Shown here: positions 5,879 through 12,096 of the stretch, in pieces
Numbering within the stretch: the stretch's first letter is position 1
Layout: every line of letters begins with the position of its first letter
Assembly (NCBI GenBank): GCA_026393735.1
Contig: JAPKZP010000649.1
Coordinates: forward strand, 1 to 12,096
Source of the DNA: Acidobacteriota bacterium
GTDB lineage: Bacteria; Acidobacteriota; Vicinamibacteria; Vicinamibacterales; JAKQTR01
Direction: 5' to 3'
Length of the DNA stretch: 12,096 nucleotides
Program-made: the position numbers and the translations under genes
The notes under the pieces: model-generated
Database searches by the model: none
Told to the model about the DNA's origin: nothing
The model's input: only the letters and a program-made list of their open reading frames with translations

Positions 5879-6919
5879 CTACGGGGCCGGCGCGAGCAGG
5901 ACGTCTGCGACCGCCGGCTTCGTCCGGACGATCTTCCTGATGACGGCGTGACGCCGCGTCAGGCCCTCCCGGCGGACGATGGCCCGCCCGGCCTTCACCA
6001 GCGCATCGCGCCACTGCTGATCCCGCGACTCCAGGGCGGCGGGCGTGCGCGCGAGCGCGTCGGCAATCGACTCGAGGCATGCGGCATCGCCGACCAGTTC
6101 CAACGCCTGAGCGAACCCCGGCGGCAGCGCCGTCGCGGACGCGGCGATCGCCTCGCGCAGGTCGTAAAGCGCCACGCGGCTGTCGCGCTCGGCGAGCACC
6201 AGGTGCAGCGCGCCGCGCACGCTGCGCCACTCGTCGCGGTCGGCGTCGGCGCGCGAGTCGTCTTCGCGCGCCCTGGTGACTTCCACCAGGCCGTGCAGGA
6301 TGGTCAGCGGCGCATCCGCGCCGCCCGCCGCCACCAGGCCACGCAGGACGGCCGGGTCGGCGTCCTCGCCGGCGAGCACCGCCTCGAACGTGGTTCGCGG
6401 ATCGAGCGCGGGTTCCGTCGCGGGCGCCTCGCCGCGGGCCCACCGCCGCACGGCGGGGTTCCGATCGTTTGCCAGCCGCTTGCGCAGCGGGGCGAGGACA
6501 TCGGGCAGCGCGCGGGACAGCACTTCGAGGGCGCGTGCCCGCAGCAGGTCCGGACGGTGCTCGTCGAGGATGATGGTGCTGATCGCCTCGAGCGCCCGCG
6601 GGCTCTCATCGCCGTCGAGGTGCGACCCGAGCAGGCTCAGCGCGGCCGCCTGCACCTGGGGTTCGGCCGTGACCGCGTCGAGTTGCGCGAGGGCGAGCTC
6701 CACGCCCCGCCGATCCGCACTGGCCTCCAGCACCTTGACGATGGCCGCCCGGCCGACCACGGACGGACAGCGGGTGAAGCCGGCCAGGAGGTGGGGGACC
6801 GCGCGCACGCCAATCACGCTCAGGCGTGCGCCGGCTGCGTCGCGGGCGACCGCGTCGTCGCCGCACAAGTCGTCGATCAGGTGCCGGATGTCCGAAGCCG
6901 CGGATCTTCGGATGGCCAC
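5879..6919 (-). CDS. HEAT-repeat-like helical protein of unknown function
   Basis: This 346-aa, all-alpha protein has no signal peptide or membrane segment, so it is probably cytoplasmic. The N-terminal two thirds read as successive helix pairs of HEAT or armadillo type: DAVARDAAGARLSVIGVRAV (22-41), CPSVVGRAAIVKVLEASADR (51-70), PQVQAAALSLLGSHL (87-101), RPDLLRARALEVLSRALPDV (122-141) and NPAVRRWARGEAP (154-166). Such scaffolds bind proteins, but no partner or enzyme motif is visible. The C-terminal third is less regular and rich in Ala and Arg. The start is GTG (complement of 6917-6919), 4 bases after the tatC stop, so it is probably translationally coupled to tatC and cotranscribed with tatAC. 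A role in export is only a guess from this position. Its stop lies 3 bases from the convergent proS stop. Confidence 0.75.
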   Translation of the reverse strand: MAIRRSAASDIRHLIDDLCGDDAVARDAAGARLSVIGVRAVPHLLAGFTRCPSVVGRAAIVKVLEASADRRGVELALAQLDAVTAEPQVQAAALSLLGSHLDGDESPRALEAISTIILDEHRPDLLRARALEVLSRALPDVLAPLRKRLANDRNPAVRRWARGEAPATEPALDPRTTFEAVLAGEDADPAVLRGLVAAGGADAPLTILHGLVEVTRAREDDSRADADRDEWRSVRGALHLVLAERDSRVALYDLREAIAASATALPPGFAQALELVGDAACLESIADALARTPAALESRDQQWRDALVKAGRAIVRREGLTRRHAVIRKIVRTKPAVADVLLAPAP

Positions 6920-6923
6920 AGCG

Positions 6924-7754
6924 CTACCGTTCGGCCTTGGGCCGGCGCTTGCCGAAGATCCACGCGAGGATGATGCTGAACAGATAGAGGCCGATCATCG
7001 GCCCGGCCATGAGCGACTGCGTCACCATGTCGCCGGTAGGCGTGATGACGGCCGCGACGATAAAGATGATCAGGATCGCGTACTTGATGTGGCGCCACAT
7101 GAATCCGGCGGTGACGACCCCCATCCGGGCGAGCACCAGCACCACCGCAGGCATCTCGAAGACCGCGCCCATCGCCAGCAGCATCATCGCGTAGAGCGAG
7201 AACACCGGCTCGATGCGCGGCATGATCATCATGTAGTCGGTCGAGAAGCTGGCGAGGAAGACCCACGCGAACGGGAACACCACGTAGTGGTTGAAGGCGG
7301 CGCCCGCGACGAACAGGATCGTGGCCATGAAGATGAAGGGCACCGCGAACCGCTTCTCGCGGGCGTAGAGGCCGGGCGCGATGAACAGCCAGAGCTGCCA
7401 CATGATGAACGGCGCGCCGATCACGACGCCGGCCAGCAGCGCGATCTTCACGTACAGCATGAAGGCTTCGGTCGGCTCGGTGTAGATGAGCTTCGAGCCC
7501 GCCGGCAGCTTCTCGTACAGCGGCCGCATGATGAACGCGAAGATGCGTTCGATGAACGCGAAGGCGACCAGCGTGCCGAAGGCCAGCGCGAGCGCCGCCG
7601 CGACCAGCCGCTTGCGCAGTTCGTCCAGGTGGTCGAGGAAGGACATCTTCCCGCCGCTCTCGTCGTCGGGATCGTCGTCGGATCGCTCGACTGGAGGCGC
7701 GGGCGCTGGCGTCCCGATCTGCGGGACGGTTCTCTTCCGGAACGGGAACGCCAT
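6924..7754 (-). CDS. tatC: Twin-arginine translocase subunit TatC
   Basis: TatC is the six-helix inner-membrane receptor that recognises twin-arginine signal peptides and, with TatA, exports folded proteins. The 276-aa protein shows SFLDHLDELRKRL (38-50), TEPTEAFMLYVKIAL (92-106), FIAPGLYAREKR (124-135), AMGAVFEMPAVV (194-205, with Glu200 at the conserved intramembrane acidic position) and ITPTGDMVTQSLMAGPM (237-253, conserved Asp242). These match the landmarks of the family in order, and six hydrophobic spans are visible. There is an unusual 36-residue polar N-terminal extension rich in Pro and Asp. A start at Met37 would give a typical 240-aa protein, and the purines (GGGAAG) right before it make that possible. 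I keep ATG at 7754, which lies 18 bases after the tatA stop and has no strong Shine-Dalgarno. It is the middle gene of tatA-tatC-HEAT. Confidence 0.96.
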   Translation of the reverse strand: MAFPFRKRTVPQIGTPAPAPPVERSDDDPDDESGGKMSFLDHLDELRKRLVAAALALAFGTLVAFAFIERIFAFIMRPLYEKLPAGSKLIYTEPTEAFMLYVKIALLAGVVIGAPFIMWQLWLFIAPGLYAREKRFAVPFIFMATILFVAGAAFNHYVVFPFAWVFLASFSTDYMMIMPRIEPVFSLYAMMLLAMGAVFEMPAVVLVLARMGVVTAGFMWRHIKYAILIIFIVAAVITPTGDMVTQSLMAGPMIGLYLFSIILAWIFGKRRPKAER

Positions 7755-7772
7755 GAGATCAGGCGGCCAGCC

Positions 7773-8024
7773 CTACTTGGGCTCGATCGGGGTCGGCCCC
7801 GGCGTGGCGTCGGCGGCAGGGGCGGCCTTGGCGGTCGTCGACTTCTGATCTTCGACGCGGATTTCCTCCTCGAGCGTGCTGCGCAGCTCGTTCGAGGCTC
7901 GCTTGAATTCCCCGATGCTTCGCCCGAGCGATCGGCCGAGCTCGGGCAGCTTGCGCGGGCCGAAGATGATGAGCGCGATCACCAGGATGATGACGAGCTC
8001 GGGCATGCCGATGGAACCGAACAT
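7773..8024 (-). CDS. tatA: Twin-arginine translocase subunit TatA/TatB-type
   Basis: This small membrane protein oligomerises to form the Tat export pathway with TatC. The 83-aa protein has the family layout: a short periplasmic N-terminus (MFGSIGMPE), one transmembrane helix (LVIILVIALII, 10-20), the FGPRKLPELG hinge (21-30), an amphipathic helix (RSLGRSIGEFKRASNEL, 31-47), and an acidic then Pro/Ala/Thr-rich disordered tail. Glu9 near the N-terminus recalls TatB, but the hinge and the length fit TatA. No separate tatB is present here, so a minimal TatAC system is possible unless another tatA or tatB lies elsewhere. ATG at 8024 is preceded by AGGAG (complement of 8033-8037) at 8 bases. The frame is open further upstream but without homology. 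It is the first gene of the operon with tatC and the HEAT gene. Confidence 0.95.
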   Translation of the reverse strand: MFGSIGMPELVIILVIALIIFGPRKLPELGRSLGRSIGEFKRASNELRSTLEEEIRVEDQKSTTAKAAPAADATPGPTPIEPK

Positions 8025-8071
8025 GTGACTGGCTCCTGTGCCGCCTGCGGTACGCGCCCAGTGTCGGGGCG

Positions 8072-8107
8072 AGACGTGACGTCTGTTCCGGCCGCACGGG
8101 GGTGCGG
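8072..8107 (-). other. Two short hairpins in the tatA 5' leader
   Basis: Between the predicted tatA transcription start (about 8129) and its ribosome binding site lie two inverted repeats. One has CCGCAC (8092-8097) pairing with GTGCGG (8102-8107) around a 4-base loop. The other is the 13-base palindrome AGACGT-G-ACGTCT (8072-8084), which as RNA gives a 5-bp stem with a 3-base loop. The leader is about 105 bases, long for such a small gene. They may control translation or stability. The palindrome could instead be a protein-binding site in DNA. Confidence 0.35.
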
Positions 8108-8135
8108 AGAATCGCCGCCGCAAGTTGCTGAACTG

Positions 8136-8165
8136 ATTATAGGAACCCCGCCTGTCCAGGGTCAA
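8136..8165 (-). promoter_or_regulatory. Sigma-70 promoter of the tatA-tatC-HEAT operon
   Basis: On the minus strand, TTGACC (8165-8160, five of six matches to consensus) is followed after 18 bp by a perfect TATAAT (8141-8136). This stands out in such GC-rich DNA. The transcription start should be near 8129, about 105 bases before the tatA ATG. The spacer starts with one half of a 7-bp inverted repeat that straddles the -35; see the separate entry. Confidence 0.75.
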
Positions 8166-8172
8166 GGACAGG
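8151..8172. promoter_or_regulatory. Operator-like dyad across the tatA -35
   Basis: CCTGTCC (8151-8157) and GGACAGG (8166-8172) form a perfect 7-bp inverted repeat with an 8-bp centre that contains the tatA -35 (8160-8165). Half-sites about 15 bp apart centre to centre lie 1.5 turns apart, less regular than a typical dimer site, but the perfect arms and the position over the -35 suggest a repressor operator. It ends 24 bp before the -35 of the divergent ctpA promoter, so one bound protein might affect both directions. No regulator gene is nearby. Confidence 0.4.
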
Positions 8173-8196
8173 GCCCTCCGGCGTGCCGCGAACTCG

Positions 8197-8225
8197 TTGC
8201 CGCTCCATGGGTTATCTGGTACGAT
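8197..8225 (+). promoter_or_regulatory. Extended -10 promoter of ctpA, possibly leaderless
   Basis: TTGCCG (8197-8202) is followed after 17 bp by TACGAT (8220-8225), which is preceded by TG one base upstream (8217-8218) to form an extended -10. Transcription would start about 7 bases after the -10, at 8232-8233, which is the first base of the ATG chosen for ctpA. There is no proper Shine-Dalgarno at a useful distance from that ATG, in line with a leaderless mRNA. The upstream ATG at 8224 would lie inside the -10 itself and is therefore unlikely. Confidence 0.5.
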
Positions 8226-8232
8226 GACAGGC

Positions 8233-9855
8233 ATGCGGACAGTTCGTTTCGTGTTCGTCGTGGCGTCGGTGCTCGTCGTGTCGGCGATCGCCGGAAGCCT
8301 GTTCGGTCGCAGCACGGTGTCGAGCCAGGAGCGCATTCCCGAGCGCTACAAGGCGTTCACAACCGCGGTCCGCCTCGTCGAGACGAATTACGTCGACAAG
8401 GTCGAGACCGACCGCGCGGTCTACAGCGCGATCACCGGCATGCTGCAGACGCTCGACCCGCATTCGAGCTTCCTGGACCCCCGCACGTACGCCCAGATGC
8501 GCGAGCGCCAGGAAGGGCGCTACTACGGTCTCGGGATCACCATCCAGGTCATCGACGGCGACATCACCGCGGTGAGCCTGTTCGAAGGGTCGCCGGCCTA
8601 CAAGAAGGGCGTGCGGCGCGGCGACATCATCGCGAAAATCGACGGCGAAGACGCCAAGGGATGGACGAGCGAGCAGGCGGCGCGCCGCCTGCGGGGCCCG
8701 AAAGGCACCACCGTCCGCATTTCCCTGAAGCGCCGGGGGTACGAGCAGCTCATCGAACTCGAGGTCCCGCGCGACGAGATCAACATCCCGACGATCCCGG
8801 CCGCGTTCATGGTCGACGCGACGACCGGCTACGTGCGGCTCCAGGATTTCGCCGAGCAGACCGACAACGATCTGACCGCTGCGCTGAAGAGCCTGACCGA
8901 CAAGGGCATGACGAGGCTGCTGCTGGACGTGCGCGGAAACCCGGGCGGTCCGCTGGACCAGGCGATCAAGGTGGCGAACCAGTTCCTGCAGCAGGGCCAG
9001 ATGATCGTCTACACGCGCGGCCGCGTGCCGAACTCCGATCAGGACTACCGCGCGACGGAGAAGAGCCGGTACTCGGACCTGCCGGTGGTCGTGCTCGCGA
9101 ACCGCAACAGCGCCAGCGCGTCGGAGATCGTGAGCGGCGCGTTGCAGGATCACGATCGTGCGATCATCGTCGGCGAGACGACGTTCGGCAAGGCGCTGGT
9201 CCAGTCCGTGTACCGCATCAGCGAGGGCGCCGCGCTCGCCCTGACGACGGCCCGCTACTACACGCCGAGCGGGCGGCTGATCCAGCGGCCCTGGGACGGG
9301 ACGTTCGACGAGTACCTGACCTACACGATGCGCGACCAGAACGCGCCGCGTGACCACCCGGCGTCGGAGCTCAAGTACACGGACTCCGGCCGGAAGGTGT
9401 ACGGCGGCGGCGGGATCGAGCCGGACCACCGGCTCGAGGGCCCCATTGAAGGATTCAACCCCGGGAAGTTCGCGCGGACGCTCTACGCACGCCAGACCTT
9501 CGCGTCCTTCGCGCAGCAGTTCTCGGCGGTCGGCGACACGCGCATTGCCGCGACGGGACACGATCGGACGCTGGTCGCGCCGGACTTCCCGGTCGACGCG
9601 GCGATGCTCGACGGCTTCCGCCGGCACCTGAAGGACGACGGCATCACGATGGACGAGGCGGCGTTCAGCCAGGATCTCGTGTTCATCAAGGCAATGATTC
9701 GCTACGAAATCGATCTCAATCTCTGGTCGGTCGGAGACGCCCGGCGGCATCTCATCGCGACCGATCCGCAGGCGCAGCTGGCACTGGGGTTCTTCCCCGA
9801 AGCCGAGCGGCTGTCCCGCGCGGCCCGGGCCAAGTCGACGCCCGGAGACCAGTAA
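8233..9855 (+). CDS. ctpA: S41 family C-terminal processing protease
   Basis: This exported serine protease belongs to the CtpA/Prc family, which trims or degrades envelope proteins from their C-termini with a Ser/Lys dyad. The 540-aa protein starts with a signal or anchor helix (MRTVRFVFVVASVLVVSAIA), then a helical segment with LDPHSSFLDP (75-84), a PDZ domain (about 95-180, with GSPAYKKGVRRGDIIAKIDG) and the S41 catalytic domain (LLLDVRGNPGG, 229-239). Ser295 in NSASASEIV, Lys320 in GETTFGKALVQ (25 residues later) and Gln324 match the spacing of the catalytic residues in known members. A further helical C-terminal region of about 140 residues (400-540) exceeds the minimal family fold. ATG 8233 is chosen because it begins the signal sequence and fits the promoter. 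It lies 65 bp upstream of smc and may be cotranscribed with it. The gene symbol is by family resemblance. Confidence 0.93.
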   Translation: MRTVRFVFVVASVLVVSAIAGSLFGRSTVSSQERIPERYKAFTTAVRLVETNYVDKVETDRAVYSAITGMLQTLDPHSSFLDPRTYAQMRERQEGRYYGLGITIQVIDGDITAVSLFEGSPAYKKGVRRGDIIAKIDGEDAKGWTSEQAARRLRGPKGTTVRISLKRRGYEQLIELEVPRDEINIPTIPAAFMVDATTGYVRLQDFAEQTDNDLTAALKSLTDKGMTRLLLDVRGNPGGPLDQAIKVANQFLQQGQMIVYTRGRVPNSDQDYRATEKSRYSDLPVVVLANRNSASASEIVSGALQDHDRAIIVGETTFGKALVQSVYRISEGAALALTTARYYTPSGRLIQRPWDGTFDEYLTYTMRDQNAPRDHPASELKYTDSGRKVYGGGGIEPDHRLEGPIEGFNPGKFARTLYARQTFASFAQQFSAVGDTRIAATGHDRTLVAPDFPVDAAMLDGFRRHLKDDGITMDEAAFSQDLVFIKAMIRYEIDLNLWSVGDARRHLIATDPQAQLALGFFPEAERLSRAARAKSTPGDQ

Positions 9856-9920
9856 CCGGATCCATCCGACTCTGCCCCGCGCGATGCCCTGGGGCCGTCG
9901 ACTTTCCACGGTTGTGAACG

Positions 9921-12096
9921 ATGCGTCTGCAGCGTCTGGAAATCACCGGGTTCAAGTCGTTCTGTGACCGGTCCGAACTGGCGTTCGATCGCGGGGTGAC
10001 CGCCATCGTCGGCCCGAACGGATGCGGGAAGAGCAACGTCGCGGACGCCATCGTGTGGGTGCTGGGCGAACAGAGCGCCAAGAGCCTGCGCGGCGACCGG
10101 ATGGAAGACGTGATCTTCAGCGGCAGCGACGCGCGCAAACCGAACGCCGCCGCCGAAGTCCGCCTGATGCTGGCCGGCGTGCCGGTGCTCCCGCCCGCCA
10201 CTCCCGGCACGCCAGGCGAACTCGTGGACGACGAGGGCCGGCCGATGGTGCGGGAGATCGAGGTCACGCGGCGCCTCTACCGATCGGGCGAGAGCGAATA
10301 CCTCATCAACGGCGAGAATTGCCGGCTGCGTGACGTCCATGAACTGCTGATGGACACGGGCCTCGGCGCGAAAGCCTATGCGATCATCGAGCAGGGCAAG
10401 ATCGGGCTCATCCTCAGCTCGCGGCCGACCGACCGCCGCCAGTTGATCGAGGAAGCCGCGGGCGTGACGAAGTACCGGGCCCGCCGGCGCACGGCGGAAC
10501 TCAAGCTCGAAGCCGCCCAGCAGAATCTCACCCGCATCGACGACATCATCTTCGAAGTCGAGAAGCAGCGCGGCACGCTGAAACGGCAGGCGGCGAAGGC
10601 CCGGCGCTACAGGCGCCTGCGGGATGAGCTTCGCCGCTGGGAGAAGGTGCTGTTCGCCCGCCGCCAGCGCGTGCTGGCCCAGGCCATCGCGTCCGCCGAC
10701 GCGCGGATCGCGCAGGTGCGGGCCGACGAAGCGGCCGCTTCCGCGCGCCTGGCGGAACGCGAGACGGATCTCGAGCGCTTGCGCCTGGAATTCGCCGAGT
10801 GCGACAGCGCCGCCCGCGCCGCGCGCGAAACGGCACACGCCCACGAGGTCGAGATCGGACGGCTCGAGCAGCGCATCCAGGGCGACGAAGGCCAGTTGAC
10901 GCACCTCGGGCGTCGCGCGACGGACATCGCCGCGGAGATCGACACCCTGGTCGCCCGGCGCGGACCCGCTGCGGAGGACTTCGCCGCGAAGGCGGAGGAG
11001 GCGATGGCCGCGGGACAGGAACGCGACGCGGCCTCGGCGGAACTGGCGGCCGCCAACGACGCGCAGGCGGCGCTGCAGGGCATGCTGGACGGGCTCGAGG
11101 CCGACGTCGAGGCCGTGCGGGCCGAGCAGTACGCGGCGGCCAGTGCCGCGACCGCGTTGCAGCACGCCATCGAAAACGCCGTAACGGCGCGCGAGCGCGT
11201 CTCACGGGATCTCGCCCGGTGGCTGGCCGAGGCCTCCGATCTCGAGATCGAGTCCGGCCGTGCGCGGGCGGACCGCGAAGCGGCCGCGAGCGCGCTGGCA
11301 AGCGCCCGGGGCCAGTTCGACTCGATCGTGACCGCACGCACGGCGCGGGAGGCCGAGGTCGTCGTGCTGCGCGGTGAACGCGAGCGCCTGCACCAGTCGC
11401 TGCGCGCGCACGAGCAGGAACTCGCGGACGAGTCCGCGCGCCTGCGATCGCTCGAGGAATTCGAAGCCGCACGGACGGCGTACGGCGATGCCGCCCGCCT
11501 CGTGCTGGCGGAGTCGTCGGGTGTCGTGCAGCACTTCGGGCCGGTCGCGGACTTCCTCGAGGTCACGCCCGGCCACGAGCGCGCGGTGGAAGCGTGCCTT
11601 GGCGACGTCCTGCAGTACGTGCTCGTGCCAAGTCACGAGGAAGCGAGTCGGGCTCTGCAGTTCGTGCGCGAGCGCGGGGCCGGCCGCTGCGGATTCGTCG
11701 CGGTGGGGAGCCTGTCGGCGCACACCGTCGACGCGGCGCCGGCGCCGCGGGAGGGGCTCGTCCCGCTGTCCTCGATCGTGACGGTCACCGGCCCCTACGC
11801 CGCGGCCCTGCGGCCGCTCGTCGCGACCGCGTGGCTGGCGCCGTCGTTCGCGGCCGCCGTCGAGGCGGCCGCGCACACCGGGGCGACCGTCGTGACGGCC
11901 GACGGCGACGTGTGCCACGGGGCGCGGATCGTCGTCGGCGGAGCCGGGCGAGACGACCGCGGCAGCATCCTCGTCACCAAGCGCGAGATGCGCGATCTGC
12001 GGGCGCGGCTGGTCACCCAGCGAGCGGCGGTGACGCGCCTGGTCGAGACCGCCGCGGATGTCGAGCACCAGTTGACCGGCGCCCTCGCCGCCATCG
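9921..12096 (+). CDS. smc: Chromosome segregation protein SMC, N-terminal part (runs off the window)
   Basis: SMC is a ring-forming ATPase that, with ScpA and ScpB, compacts and separates chromosomes. The visible 725 codons start MRLQRLEITGFKSFCDR and show Walker A GPNGCGKSN (31-39), the SAKSLRGDRMEDVIFSG segment (52-68), RRLYRSGESEYLING (117-131), the Q-loop region YAIIEQGKIG (153-162) and RRQLIEEAAGVTKYRARRRT (172-191). A long Ala/Arg/Glu-rich coiled coil follows (about 192-530), then the hinge beginning GVVQHFGPVADFLEV (from 534) to about 670, and the start of the return arm (ILVTKREMRDLRARL). The signature motif and Walker B should lie beyond the window. A Pro-rich insertion of about 15 residues (about 86-110) sits in the head relative to B. 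subtilis SMC. No good Shine-Dalgarno precedes ATG 9921. The gene is intact as far as seen. Confidence 0.96.
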   Translation, partial: MRLQRLEITGFKSFCDRSELAFDRGVTAIVGPNGCGKSNVADAIVWVLGEQSAKSLRGDRMEDVIFSGSDARKPNAAAEVRLMLAGVPVLPPATPGTPGELVDDEGRPMVREIEVTRRLYRSGESEYLINGENCRLRDVHELLMDTGLGAKAYAIIEQGKIGLILSSRPTDRRQLIEEAAGVTKYRARRRTAELKLEAAQQNLTRIDDIIFEVEKQRGTLKRQAAKARRYRRLRDELRRWEKVLFARRQRVLAQAIASADARIAQVRADEAAASARLAERETDLERLRLEFAECDSAARAARETAHAHEVEIGRLEQRIQGDEGQLTHLGRRATDIAAEIDTLVARRGPAAEDFAAKAEEAMAAGQERDAASAELAAANDAQAALQGMLDGLEADVEAVRAEQYAAASAATALQHAIENAVTARERVSRDLARWLAEASDLEIESGRARADREAAASALASARGQFDSIVTARTAREAEVVVLRGERERLHQSLRAHEQELADESARLRSLEEFEAARTAYGDAARLVLAESSGVVQHFGPVADFLEVTPGHERAVEACLGDVLQYVLVPSHEEASRALQFVRERGAGRCGFVAVGSLSAHTVDAAPAPREGLVPLSSIVTVTGPYAAALRPLVATAWLAPSFAAAVEAAAHTGATVVTADGDVCHGARIVVGGAGRDDRGSILVTKREMRDLRARLVTQRAAVTRLVETAADVEHQLTGALAAI

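Noticed and set aside
6276..9353. Plus-strand open frame of about 1,025 codons through HEAT, tatC, tatA and ctpA
   Set aside because: It crosses four well-supported genes on both strands and is His/Arg/Asp-rich without recognisable domains. It is a composition shadow.
8212..9909. Minus-strand open frame of about 565 codons opposite ctpA
   Set aside because: The ctpA strand carries complete protease motifs in order; the opposite frame has none.
9702..11165. Minus-strand open frame of about 487 codons opposite smc
   Set aside because: The SMC head and coiled coil are clear on the plus strand; the antisense product has no domain and biased composition.

Overview
The window is about 12.1 kb of very GC-rich bacterial chromosome with strong G/C preference at third codon positions. 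The gene content is housekeeping: aroB, proS, tatA, tatC, an S41 processing protease and smc, plus a minor-pilin cluster. The proteins look like those of Acidobacteriota, probably the Vicinamibacteria. The clues are the periplasmic 'VYTND' protein with a C-terminal PPGWIR, the PilX-like protein with a DDPADIDGN patch, the P-loop and Q-loop text of SMC, and an archaeal-type ProRS. This placement comes from recognising families by eye, not from a search.

Layout, left to right. (1) 96-2309 (+): three tightly packed genes for type IV pilin-like proteins (PilV/GspI-like, PilW-like, PilX-like), two with textbook prepilin peptidase sites. (2) 2310-2502: an intergenic gap holding a 99-bp nested inverted-repeat element (2341-2439). 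(3) 2503-3171 (+): a secreted coiled-coil protein of unknown function. (4) 3194-4288 (-): aroB. (5) 4415-5875 (+): proS, diverging from aroB over a 126-bp gap where extended -10 boxes on the two strands overlap. (6) 5879-8024 (-): the tatA-tatC-HEAT repeat operon, whose end meets the proS end 3 bp away. (7) 8025-8232: a divergent control region with a near-consensus sigma-70 promoter for tatA, a 22-bp dyad across its -35, and a promoter placed to give a leaderless ctpA transcript. (8) 8233-9855 (+): a C-terminal processing protease. (9) 9921-12096 (+): the first 725 codons of smc, cut by the window edge inside the second coiled-coil arm.

The genes cover pilus or pseudopilus assembly, the shikimate pathway, tRNA-Pro charging, folded-protein export, envelope proteolysis and chromosome organisation. 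Coding density is high and most junctions are overlaps or short gaps. I see no phage, CRISPR, tRNA, rRNA or insertion-sequence gene. The less ordinary signals are all non-coding: the nested-repeat element, the symmetric aroB/proS promoter, the tatA operator-like dyad and structured leader, the probable leaderless ctpA start, and an optimally placed Shine-Dalgarno sequence in front of an in-frame CTG upstream of proS.
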